Source: Syntrophomonadaceae bacterium | GTDB taxonomy: Bacteria > Bacillota > Dethiobacteria > DTU022 | DNA: 23,332 nucleotides | Reading direction: 5' to 3' | Assembly: GCA_007131435.1 (NCBI GenBank) | Contig: SLQM01000162.1 | Location: 1 to 23,332, forward strand | In this document: one piece after another, positions 15,410-22,578 of the stretch | How positions within the stretch are numbered: position 1 is the stretch's first letter | How the letters are laid out: the number at the start of each line of letters is the position of its first letter | Translations under genes and position numbers: made by a program | Notes under the pieces: generated by a model | The model's database searches: none | Told to the model about the DNA's origin: nothing | The model's input: the letters and a program-made list of their open reading frames with translations, nothing else

Positions 15410-15446
15410 CCCGGCGCTTCACTTTAGAAGCGCCGGGTTTTTTTTT
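15410..15446 (+). terminator. Rho-independent terminator after ftsZ
   Basis: A perfect 11-bp GC-rich stem (CCCGGCGCTTC 15410-15420, GAAGCGCCGGG 15427-15437) with loop ACTTTA is followed directly by nine T (15438-15446). It is the only strong intrinsic terminator inside the window and separates the dcw transcript from nrdR. Confidence 0.95.
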
Positions 15447-15456
15447 GAAAAAGGGG

Positions 15457-15508
15457 TTTACATACAACATATTGTGTTTTATAATAGCAAAAATGCAATA
15501 TATTGATT
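15457..15508 (+). promoter_or_regulatory. nrdR-nrdDG promoter with two NrdR boxes
   Basis: TTTACA (15457-15462), a 17-bp spacer and TATAAT (15480-15485) make a near-consensus sigma-A promoter. Two imperfect copies of the NrdR box (consensus like ACACAATATATTGTGT) are present. Box 1, ACAACATATTGTGT (15464-15477), lies between -35 and -10. Box 2, centred on the perfect palindrome CAATATATTG (15496-15505), lies just after the start point. Their centres are 30 bp apart, close to three helical turns, as in known NrdR operators. The expected outcome is repression by NrdR-dATP. Confidence 0.85.
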
Positions 15509-15520
15509 GGGGGCGCTTAC

Positions 15521-15991
15521 ATGAAATGCCCTTACTGCGGTGAACCCGACACCAGGGTTCTCGATTCCCGGGCTACCCAGGACTCTTTGGCCATCAGGCG
15601 CAGGCGCAAATGTATTAGCTGCAGCAATCGTTTTACGACTATGGAAAAAATTGAAGAAGAACCGATAGTAGTTGTAAAAAGAGATGGGCGCAGGGAACTA
15701 TTTGATCCAAGTAAATTATTAAAAGGGCTGGTTCTTGCCGGACAGAAGCGTAATATACCGCTGTCACGCTGGGAAGAACTTGTAGAAAGCCTGGAACAGA
15801 ACTTGCGAAACAGCTATATAAAAGAAGTTCCGGCAGATAAGATTGGCGATTTAGTGCTAGAAGAGCTGCGCAATATAGATGAAGTTGCATATGTTCGCTT
15901 CGCATCGGTTTTTCGCCAGTTTCCCGATGTAGAAACATTTAAGGCAGAACTGGAAGAAATGTTGAAGAACAAGAAGAAGGAGGTTTTTTAA
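15521..15991 (+). CDS. nrdR: Transcriptional repressor NrdR
   Basis: Nucleotide-sensing repressor of ribonucleotide reductase genes. The 156-residue protein has an N-terminal zinc ribbon with C3-x2-C6 and C31-x2-C34 (M-K-C-P-Y-C-G start, V-L-D-S-R, R-R-R-R-K-C) and an ATP-cone (about 48-138; V-V-K-R-D-G-R-R-E-L-F-D) that senses ATP/dATP. The start is ATG 15521 after a GGGGG ribosome site (15509-15513); a TTG at 15503 lies inside NrdR box 2. Its stop abuts the nrdD start, so regulator and target form one unit, and the boxes upstream predict autoregulation. Confidence 0.96.
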   Translation: MKCPYCGEPDTRVLDSRATQDSLAIRRRRKCISCSNRFTTMEKIEEEPIVVVKRDGRRELFDPSKLLKGLVLAGQKRNIPLSRWEELVESLEQNLRNSYIKEVPADKIGDLVLEELRNIDEVAYVRFASVFRQFPDVETFKAELEEMLKNKKKEVF

Positions 15992-18088
15992 TTGGGAGAT
16001 GCTGCTATACGGGAAAGTGAGGGAGAAGCAAAAAAGGGAAAACCGTTTTTCAGGGAAATCCGTAAGCGTGATGGCCGGGTGGTTCCTTTTGATGCTGAAA
16101 AAATCACCGATGCTATATTTAAAGCGGCAGAAGCAGTAGGGGGCAGCAATCGTGAAATAGCCGAAAGATTAACCGGCGAGGTAATTAAAAGGGTTATGGA
16201 AACAGTGCACAGCGGGGTGATCCCCTCGGTCGAACAGGTCCAGGATGCTGTTGAAGTAACCCTTATTGAGAATGGCCATGCACGGACAGCCAAAGCATAT
16301 ATCCTCTACCGTGATCGCCGTACCCGGATACGTGAAGGAAAGTCAGAATTAATGGACGTGGTAAAAGATATCCTCATCGAAACCAGCCGGGAAAATGCCA
16401 ATATAAATAATTCTCCGTCAGCCAAGATGCTGCAGATCGCCATGGCGGCCAGCAAGCAGTATTACCTGACCAACCTGCTTCCGGAAGAGTATGCCCGGGC
16501 CCATACTGACGGTTTTATGCATATCCACGATCTTGACTATTACAGCAAAACTCTAAACTGTTTGCAAATCGATTTAACTCGCCTGCTAAAAGAAGGTTTT
16601 AACACGGGACATGGTTACATTCGATCTCCAAAACGCATAGCTTCGGCCGCTGCCCAGGCTGCTATTATTTTGCAGAGTAATCAGAATGACATGTTCGGGG
16701 GCCAAAGTTTCCCCCACTTTGATCGCAGCATGGGAGAAGTGATCCGGGGTTTTAAAAACAGCCCCGATTATGACGAAATCTACCAGGCAATGGAAGGCCT
16801 GATCTATAACTTAAATACTATGCACAGTAGGGCGGGTGCTCAAGTACCGTTCAGTTCGCTTAATTTTGGCTGCGATACAACTGATGAAGGACGGGCGGTT
16901 TCACGAGCGGTCCTGGAGGCGTTCCGGCGCGGTCTCGGTCACGGCGAAACCCCAATATTCCCCAACCTGGTATTCCGGGTTAAGGAAGGAATCAATTTCA
17001 ACCCGGAAGACCCCAACTATGATCTCTACAGGTTGGCCCTGCAGGTAGCCTCCCGGCGCATGAACCCGACCTTTAGTTTCATGGACAGTTCTTTTAACCG
17101 TGAGTTCGGAGATGAGGTCTCTTATATGGGCTGCAGGACAAGGGTTATTGCCAACCGACACGGCGATCAGGTTTCTGCCGGCCGGGGTAACATTGCCCCT
17201 GTAACGCTTAACCTGCCCAGGTTGGCCCTGGAGAGCAAAGGGCAGCCAGACCTGTTTTTCGTCCAGCTGGATCGTACGATGCGCTTGGCGGCCCGTCAAC
17301 TGCTCCACCGTTTTGAGGTGCTTTCACGCCTCAGGGTGCGCGACTTGCCTTTTCTCATGGGCCAGAAACTCTACATGGGGTCTGACCAGTTGGGCCCTGA
17401 TGACACCATTGAGAACGTGATCAAAAACGGAACCCTTGCCGTGGGCTTCATCGGCCTGACTGAAACACTGAATATGCTGATCGGGAAACATCACGGTGAA
17501 GACGGGGAGGCTCTCGACCTTGGTCTGAAGATCGTTGAGCAGTTAAGGCGCAGGAGTGACAGCTATTCCGATGAGTATGATTTAAATTTCGTTTTGGTTG
17601 CAACTCCCGCAGAAGGTTTGGCCGGGCGTTTCGTGGCAATGGACAGGAAACGGTTTGGCACGATTCCCGATGTAACCGATAAGGACTACTACAGCAACTC
17701 TTTTCATATTCCCGTAAATTATACCATGTCGTCTTTTGATAAGATTAGAATTGAAGGGCAGTTCCACCGGTTTTGCAATGCCGGCCATATCAGTTACACT
17801 GAAATGGAAGCCCCGCCTGTTCACAACCTGGAAGCGGTTGACAGGATAATCCGGACCATGGCAGAGGCTGATTTTGGTTACGGGGGTATCAATTATCCTT
17901 TAGATGAATGTCTTTCCTGTTTTCACAGCGGAGTTTTCGACGGGGAGTGCCCTAAGTGCAGCAGCACTATGCTCAGGAGAATACGCCGTATCACCGGGTA
18001 CCTTTCTACCGATGAACGTTTTAACCCGGCCAAGCAGAGCGAGCTTAAGGACAGGCGAATTCACTATATGCCCGGTGAAAAGAAGTGA
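15992..18088 (+). CDS. nrdD: Anaerobic ribonucleoside-triphosphate reductase NrdD
   Basis: Class III glycyl-radical enzyme that makes dNTPs from NTPs without oxygen. The 698-residue protein has an N-terminal ATP-cone (about 20-110; E-I-R-K-R-D-G-R-V-V-P-F-D), the catalytic barrel with active-site cysteines in L-N-C190-L and M-G-C381-R-T-R, the Q-N-D-M-F-G-G-Q-S segment, a zinc site C640-x2-C643 / C653-x2-C656, and the glycyl radical site R-R-I-T-G669-Y-L near the C-terminus. The start is TTG 15992, with AAGGAGG at 15977-15983. The middle (about 16800-17700) is visibly richer in G+C than its neighbours. It implies an anaerobic lifestyle. Confidence 0.97.
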   Translation: MGDAAIRESEGEAKKGKPFFREIRKRDGRVVPFDAEKITDAIFKAAEAVGGSNREIAERLTGEVIKRVMETVHSGVIPSVEQVQDAVEVTLIENGHARTAKAYILYRDRRTRIREGKSELMDVVKDILIETSRENANINNSPSAKMLQIAMAASKQYYLTNLLPEEYARAHTDGFMHIHDLDYYSKTLNCLQIDLTRLLKEGFNTGHGYIRSPKRIASAAAQAAIILQSNQNDMFGGQSFPHFDRSMGEVIRGFKNSPDYDEIYQAMEGLIYNLNTMHSRAGAQVPFSSLNFGCDTTDEGRAVSRAVLEAFRRGLGHGETPIFPNLVFRVKEGINFNPEDPNYDLYRLALQVASRRMNPTFSFMDSSFNREFGDEVSYMGCRTRVIANRHGDQVSAGRGNIAPVTLNLPRLALESKGQPDLFFVQLDRTMRLAARQLLHRFEVLSRLRVRDLPFLMGQKLYMGSDQLGPDDTIENVIKNGTLAVGFIGLTETLNMLIGKHHGEDGEALDLGLKIVEQLRRRSDSYSDEYDLNFVLVATPAEGLAGRFVAMDRKRFGTIPDVTDKDYYSNSFHIPVNYTMSSFDKIRIEGQFHRFCNAGHISYTEMEAPPVHNLEAVDRIIRTMAEADFGYGGINYPLDECLSCFHSGVFDGECPKCSSTMLRRIRRITGYLSTDERFNPAKQSELKDRRIHYMPGEKK

Positions 18089-18588
18089 TCCTGAGGCTGG
18101 CCGGAATACGCCGGGAAAGTATTGTTGACGGCCCCGGTTACAGGTTTGCCATTTACCTGCAGGGCTGTTCTCACCGCTGTTCCGGCTGCCACAACCCAGA
18201 AACTCACGATCCTTCAGGGGGCAGCCCCATGGAAGTAGATCTCCTGGTCAGGGAAATTAAAAAATCTGATCCCCTGGACGGCATAACAATCACCGGAGGC
18301 GAGCCATTCGAACAACTCGCTGCCGCAGCTGCAATCTGCAGGGCTGTTTGTGAACTGGGGTTAAACCTGGTTGTCTACAGTGGATACCAGTTCGAAGAGC
18401 TACTGCGGAAAAGCAGGCAGGATCTGGATATACGCCTGATCCTCGAAAAAAGCTGGCTCCTTGTGGACGGTCCATTTATTGAAAGCCAAAAAGACTTGAC
18501 CCTGGCATTCAGGGGATCGCGCAACCAAAGGCTTATTGATCTTCCCCGGTCCATGGAAGCATCAGCGCCTGTTATATATGCAATATAA
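18085..18588 (+). CDS. nrdG: Anaerobic ribonucleotide reductase activase NrdG
   Basis: Radical SAM enzyme that installs the glycyl radical on NrdD. The 167-residue protein has the 4Fe-4S/SAM motif C28-x3-C32-x2-C35-H-N, the upstream S-I-V-D-G-P-G-Y-R-F-A-I-Y-L-Q-G segment typical of activases, and T-I-T-G-G-E-P-F. It starts with GTG 18085, overlapping the nrdD stop by 4 bp (GTGA). The ribosome site is weak, which suggests translational coupling to nrdD. Confidence 0.95.
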   Translation: MILRLAGIRRESIVDGPGYRFAIYLQGCSHRCSGCHNPETHDPSGGSPMEVDLLVREIKKSDPLDGITITGGEPFEQLAAAAAICRAVCELGLNLVVYSGYQFEELLRKSRQDLDIRLILEKSWLLVDGPFIESQKDLTLAFRGSRNQRLIDLPRSMEASAPVIYAI

Positions 18589-18598
18589 CTGTAAATGC

Positions 18599-18650
18599 CT
18601 CATCTGCCCGGTCAGTATTACAAGCTGGGCAACTAAAGATTTCAGATGAG
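18599..18650 (+). promoter_or_regulatory. Inverted repeat covering the pgeF start codon
   Basis: CTCATCTG (18599-18606) is perfectly complementary to CAGATGAG (18643-18650), which includes the pgeF ATG at 18646. An inner GCCC (18606-18609) can pair with GGGC (18627-18630). The RNA could fold so that the start codon is hidden. There is no T-run, so it is not a terminator. The regulatory role is inference. Confidence 0.3.
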
Positions 18651-19482
18651 CTATGAACAGGAGAGATGCCTAATCAAACTGCTAAAGCAAGATCCAATGC
18701 CTTATCTTCAATCAGCACAGCTAAAGAAGAGCGGCCTGGTGGACCATGCTTTCTCCACCAGGATCGGGGGCTGCAGTTCCGGCAGGATGGCTTCCCTGAA
18801 CCTGGCTTATCATACAGGTGACGAACAGGATAAGGTTATTGAAAACCGGCGCCGTTTTTTTAAATATTTTAATTATAGCTGGGAAGCCATAGCTGCTTCA
18901 ACCCAGGTGCATGGTAATAGCATTGCCTTAGTTAGCGAAGAAAATCGTGGTGAAGGGGCTTATCCTGGGAGTGCAAAGCTTCAATGTGATGCTTTGGTAA
19001 CTGAAGAGTATGGTATACCCATAACTGCGTATTCCGCGGATTGTATGCTGATTTATTTTTTGGAAAAAAACAAACCGCTAATCGCCCTGGCCCACGCCGG
19101 GTGGCGAGGAGCGCTGGGAGGAATAGGGGCAAAAGTTGTCAACTATTTGAAACAGAACCGGCAGGCAGATTCAAGCCAGATCATGGCAGCCTTAAGCCCT
19201 TCAATATGTAAAAAATGTTATACTGTTGACGATACTGTTGTGCATAAATTTCTATCAGCAGGTTATAGGGGAAGCAGCTATTTTGAGGAGGTTGCCCCAA
19301 ACAGGTGGCAGTTTGACCTGGCGGCTGTTAATTACTCGCAGTTAATAACTGCTGGTTTGAAAAGCGAAAACATAGAAAGAGATAGTTTTTGCACTTCCTG
19401 TAACCCGGAATTATTTTACTCTTACAGGCGTGACCAGGGTGATACAGGGAGAATGGTCGGATTCATAGCCCTCAAGCAATAA
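18646..19482 (+). CDS. pgeF: Peptidoglycan editing factor PgeF (YfiH/YlmD, multicopper polyphenol oxidase fold)
   Basis: Member of the YfiH/DUF152 family. E. coli PgeF prevents misincorporation of L-Ser for L-Ala in the murein stem; homologues also have purine nucleoside phosphorylase/deaminase activity. The 278-residue protein has the metal-binding triad H89 (T-Q-V-H-G-N), C133 (S-A-D-C-M) and H150 (A-H-A-G-W-R-G), and the C-terminal C-T-S-C-N-P-E-L-F-Y-S-Y-R-R-D. The ribosome site before ATG 18646 is poor and the codon lies in an inverted repeat; ATG 18697 is a possible shorter start. It corresponds to B. subtilis ylmD. Confidence 0.93.
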   Translation: MSYEQERCLIKLLKQDPMPYLQSAQLKKSGLVDHAFSTRIGGCSSGRMASLNLAYHTGDEQDKVIENRRRFFKYFNYSWEAIAASTQVHGNSIALVSEENRGEGAYPGSAKLQCDALVTEEYGIPITAYSADCMLIYFLEKNKPLIALAHAGWRGALGGIGAKVVNYLKQNRQADSSQIMAALSPSICKKCYTVDDTVVHKFLSAGYRGSSYFEEVAPNRWQFDLAAVNYSQLITAGLKSENIERDSFCTSCNPELFYSYRRDQGDTGRMVGFIALKQ

Positions 19483-19498
19483 ACGGAGGATATTAAGT

Positions 19499-20698
19499 TT
19501 GACTAAAAAGGGTAAAAAAGCCAATAAACAGGGACTAAGGGTTTTAGAGGGAGAAGGTAAACGTTTTAGTTTTAACAGCATCAAGCAGGCAATAGTTTTT
19601 TATATCCTTTTGTTTCTTGCCCTAATTGTTCTTCTCCAGCTTGGTTACCACTGGCTCGGTGAGCAGTTCTTGGCCTGGCGACTAAAAGTTGTAGAGGCAG
19701 AACCGGGTATTATGGTCCAGGAGGTTAAAGTAGAAGGGATAGTAACCAGGATCGAAGAGGTTATCGAGTCTCCGGTTAGTGGAATGGTCTTGCACCTTGC
19801 AGAACCTGGTGAAAGGGTGGCGGTTGGTACCGAGCTTGCTACTATCGGGGTTCTTGCACAGGAGGATATGAGATCTTTAGAAGGTGCGGCGGAAGAAGAG
19901 GTGGACCAGGAATTATGGGATCAACTGCTTTCTTACTGGCAGAATATTTTTCCCTCGGATCGGGAAAGTATTTTGTCCGAAGGTGAAGAAGGGAAGGAGA
20001 ATGATCCTGAAGGGCCATATACTGGGCCGCATGAGGCATACCCTGATAAGCTTCCGGACAGCGCTTTTCGGGAACTGGTGGTATTGTACAGTGAACAGCC
20101 GGGATTTTTATCACACTACCTTGATGGTTTTGAAAGTTTATCAGACCTGCTTTTCGAAGAAAAAGCAGGCTTCAATCCGGAAAATGAAGAAGGTACTTTT
20201 ACCATGGAAGGGCAACTGGTGTTTGCCGGACAGCCAATTGTAAAACTTGTTAATAATTGGCAATGGTTTTTTCATTTTACCCTGCCTATTCATTCCGGCA
20301 GGGCCCTGGCAGAATTTAAGCAGATAGATCTGGAGTTCGATTTTGCCGCCGGCGATACTACCAGGGCTGAGCTTTATTATTCAGAGATTGATGAAGATAG
20401 CCGGGAGGTTCGTTTATCCTATCGTATTAACAGCCAGGTCTCCGGTTTTGACCAGGTAAGACATGCTGCTGCTATAATTAGTTATAACCGCAGGGAAGGT
20501 GTGATTATACCGGGCGAAGCTGTGTTTGAAAAAGAAGGAAAACAGGGAGTATTTTTAAACCGGGGAGGCCGGGTGATCTTCCAGGAAGTAAATATCATAG
20601 ACCGACAGGAAGAAAATGTCATGGTAGAAGGGCTTAACCCTTACAGCCTGGTTATATCAAGGCCGGAACTGGTTGAAGAAGGTAGACGTCTGAACTAA
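19499..20698 (+). CDS. HlyD/membrane-fusion-like protein, function unknown
   Basis: 399 residues with a TTG start; GGAGG at 19485-19489. Visible layout: lysine-rich cytoplasmic start (1-28), one membrane segment (about 29-52), then outside the cell a half barrel-sandwich (lipoyl-like) motif (about 78-117; E-S-P-V-S-G-M-V ... G-E-R-V-A-V-G-T-E-L). An acidic insert (about 118-232) follows, then the second half (E-G-T-F-T-M-E-G-Q-L-V-F-A-G-Q-P-I-V-K-L) and a C-terminal domain like adaptor proteins (I-I-P-G-E-A-V-F-E-K-E-G-K-Q-G-V-F-L). Adaptors usually carry a coiled coil at the insert position and sit beside a transporter gene; neither is seen. I recall similar proteins beside pgeF/ylmE in other Clostridia, but know of no assigned function. 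Confidence 0.75.
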   Translation: MTKKGKKANKQGLRVLEGEGKRFSFNSIKQAIVFYILLFLALIVLLQLGYHWLGEQFLAWRLKVVEAEPGIMVQEVKVEGIVTRIEEVIESPVSGMVLHLAEPGERVAVGTELATIGVLAQEDMRSLEGAAEEEVDQELWDQLLSYWQNIFPSDRESILSEGEEGKENDPEGPYTGPHEAYPDKLPDSAFRELVVLYSEQPGFLSHYLDGFESLSDLLFEEKAGFNPENEEGTFTMEGQLVFAGQPIVKLVNNWQWFFHFTLPIHSGRALAEFKQIDLEFDFAAGDTTRAELYYSEIDEDSREVRLSYRINSQVSGFDQVRHAAAIISYNRREGVIIPGEAVFEKEGKQGVFLNRGGRVIFQEVNIIDRQEENVMVEGLNPYSLVISRPELVEEGRRLN

Positions 20699-20721
20699 TA
20701 TTTCAAGGGAGAATAGCTAAG

Positions 20722-21384
20722 ATGATTGCTGAAAATTATAAAAAAGTGATGACGGAAATCAGCCGGGCGGTCGAAAGGGTTGGCAGAAGTGCTGCAGATG
20801 TAAAGTTGATTGCCGTTACAAAAACCGTGGGCATTGAAACAGTGCGCCAGGCTGCCGGACTGGGAATAACTGATTTTGGAGAAAACAGGGTCCAGGAAGC
20901 AGAAGAAAAAGTAAGGACCCTGCCGGATTTAAACTGGCATTTTATAGGCCACTTGCAGAGCAACAAGGCCAGGGATGTTATATCCCACTATGGCTTAATT
21001 CATTCCCTCGATCGCCTTTCCCTGGCAAAAGCTCTTCAGCGCTGTGCAGAAAAAACTGATCAGATAGTAGATACACTGATCCAGGTTAATGTTTCAGGAG
21101 AAGAGAGTAAGTTTGGCTTAGAGCCTGAAAAGCTGGCAGGTTTTATTGAGCATTTGGCATATTTCGACCGTATAAAAGTAAAAGGGTTAATGACCATGGC
21201 ACCATTTGTTGATGAACCGGAAGAGGTGCGGCCATGTTTTAAGAAACTGCGTGAACTGCGTGATGCACATGCAAAAGCAGGCCTGCAGTTAGCAGAACTA
21301 TCAATGGGTATGACTAATGATTACGTGATTGCAGTTGAAGAAGGGGCTACCATGGTCCGGATTGGCAGTGCCCTTTTTAACTGA
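20722..21384 (+). CDS. yggS: PLP homeostasis protein YggS/YlmE (PLPBP)
   Basis: Pyridoxal-phosphate-binding protein (COG0325) involved in vitamin B6 and amino/keto acid balance; it has no known catalytic activity. The 220-residue single-domain barrel (fold type III) shows the PLP lysine K34 in L-I-A-V-T-K-T, then F-G-E-N-R-V-Q-E-A, W-H-F-I-G-H-L-Q-S-N-K, I-H-S-L-D, Q-V-N-V-S-G-E-x-S-K-F-G, G-L-M-T-M-A-P and the C-terminal L-S-M-G-M-T-N-D-Y ... V-R-I-G-S-A-L-F. The start is ATG 20722 after AAGGGAG. It is the counterpart of B. subtilis ylmE. Confidence 0.95.
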   Translation: MIAENYKKVMTEISRAVERVGRSAADVKLIAVTKTVGIETVRQAAGLGITDFGENRVQEAEEKVRTLPDLNWHFIGHLQSNKARDVISHYGLIHSLDRLSLAKALQRCAEKTDQIVDTLIQVNVSGEESKFGLEPEKLAGFIEHLAYFDRIKVKGLMTMAPFVDEPEEVRPCFKKLRELRDAHAKAGLQLAELSMGMTNDYVIAVEEGATMVRIGSALFN

Positions 21385-21424
21385 TAAAATGTACCGGGGT
21401 AACAATAACTACAAGTAAAAGCAG

Positions 21425-21718
21425 GTGATCAAAATCAATATCTTAGTCGATGCATTACTAGTTTTTATGCGCCTTTACTATTATATCTTGCTGGCCAGGA
21501 TTATTATGTCCTGGTTCATGATGAGCGGCAGCGGCGGAAACCCGACCCTTAATACAATTTACCAGTTTGTATATGGGGTTACAGAACCTTTGCTTGCCCC
21601 GTTGAGAAATGTTATACCGCAAGTTCGCATGGGAATGGGCTATCTCGATCTTTCACCCATTGTCCTGTTAATTCTGCTGCGGATACTCGAAGTAGCCATA
21701 CGCAATCAATTTTACTAA
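21425..21718 (+). CDS. yggT: YggT/YlmG family membrane protein
   Basis: 97-residue membrane protein with two hydrophobic segments (about 5-30 and 72-92) and the family signature Y-x-x-x-L-x-A-R-I-I-x-S-W ... Y-x-x-T-E-P-L-L-A-P-L-R-x-x-I-P, followed by L-D-L-S-P-I-V. Homologues affect cell and chloroplast division or K+/osmotic tolerance; no molecular function is established. The start is uncertain: GTG 21425 gives the right length but sits inside an AGGTGA that looks like a ribosome site, and no ATG/GTG/TTG lies at the proper distance downstream. sepF normally precedes it. Confidence 0.88.
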   Translation: MIKINILVDALLVFMRLYYYILLARIIMSWFMMSGSGGNPTLNTIYQFVYGVTEPLLAPLRNVIPQVRMGMGYLDLSPIVLLILLRILEVAIRNQFY

Positions 21719-21732
21719 TAGGGGGCTAACTC

Positions 21733-22500
21733 GTGGCTAAAGCATCACCCCTGTCTGAAACAGAAAAACAATGGCTGCAACATTTTCAACGGAAATTAGA
21801 TGAAATGGCCGGCCATCAAGAACATGTAACAGCTTTTCTCGATCCAAGGCAGTTGGAGTTGGCCGAAGCAGCGCTTGGTAAACGTCATGATTTATCCTAT
21901 ACCGTATACGGAGGGCATCCCGCGGCGGAAAGGAATGTTTTGAATATCTTTTCGGCGCAAAGACAGGGTGATATTCCGCCTATCGAAGCAATTCTTGTGA
22001 CCTGGAAAAGGGGAGAAAACGATATCACCCATCGCGATTTGCTGGGCGCGGTGCTTGCGCTGGGGCTGCGCCGTGATCAAGTTGGCGACATTTTAGTTTT
22101 ACCAGACAGTTCTGCGGCCGTTATGGTTATTAAAGCAAAAGCAGACTATATCTCTCAAAACCTTGATCAGGTTGGCAGGGTAAGCGTAAGCTGCACCGCA
22201 ATTGATCCCGAACAGCTGCCCCTGGCAGAGGACGACGGAAAGGATATAAAAGGAACCGTGGCCAGCCTCAGGGTAGATGCCGTGTTGGCCCTGGGCTTTG
22301 GTATTTCAAGGTCGAAAGTTGTAACCCTTGTCAAAGGTGGGCTGGTCAGGGTTAACTGGCGACCGGTTAATTCGCCTTCGCTCAACCTGAAAGAAGGAGA
22401 CCAGCTTTCTCTTAAAGGTAGGGGGCGGGTTAAAATAGCCGAGGTTGGTGGAGAAACAAGAAAAGGTAGAATGCATTTAAAATTGAAAAAATATAGCTGA
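21733..22500 (+). CDS. ylmH: RNA-binding protein YlmH (S4 domain)
   Basis: 255 residues. The C-terminal S4 domain (about 175-245; R-V-D-A-V-L-A-L-G-F-G-I-S-R-S-K, L-V-R-V-N-W, L-K-E-G-D-Q-L-S-L-K-G-R-G-R) binds RNA. The N-terminal part (H-V-T-A-F-L-D-P-R-Q, Y-G-G-H-P-A-A-E-R) is typical of YlmH. Recent work on B. subtilis YlmH shows that it binds stalled 50S-nascent chain complexes in ribosome quality control; older reports linked it to division in streptococci. The start is GTG 21733 with AGGGGG at 21720-21725. Confidence 0.94.
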   Translation: MAKASPLSETEKQWLQHFQRKLDEMAGHQEHVTAFLDPRQLELAEAALGKRHDLSYTVYGGHPAAERNVLNIFSAQRQGDIPPIEAILVTWKRGENDITHRDLLGAVLALGLRRDQVGDILVLPDSSAAVMVIKAKADYISQNLDQVGRVSVSCTAIDPEQLPLAEDDGKDIKGTVASLRVDAVLALGFGISRSKVVTLVKGGLVRVNWRPVNSPSLNLKEGDQLSLKGRGRVKIAEVGGETRKGRMHLKLKKYS

Positions 22501-22504
22501 TAAG

Positions 22505-22531
22505 GCAGGAAAAAGATTTGTATTGTCGAAG
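22505..22531 (+). promoter_or_regulatory. Possible sigma-H-type promoter of divIVA
   Basis: GCAGGAAAA (22505-22513) matches the RNAGGAWWW -35 element. After 11 nt, GTCGAAG (22525-22531) matches RNNGAAT except for the last base. The spacer equals that of the similar sites before mraZ and ftsA. Purine-rich leader sequences make such matches fairly common, so alone this is weak. The 78-bp gap between ylmH and divIVA leaves room for a promoter. Confidence 0.27.
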
Positions 22532-22578
22532 ATTTCCAAAGAAGGAATTTAATTAACTTTTTTCAGGGAGGGCTAATT

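Noticed and set aside
22533..22560. TTCC/GGAA hairpin before divIVA as a terminator
   Set aside because: Only four strong pairs, and the T-run is about ten bases away after an A/T-rich stretch; no support for termination.
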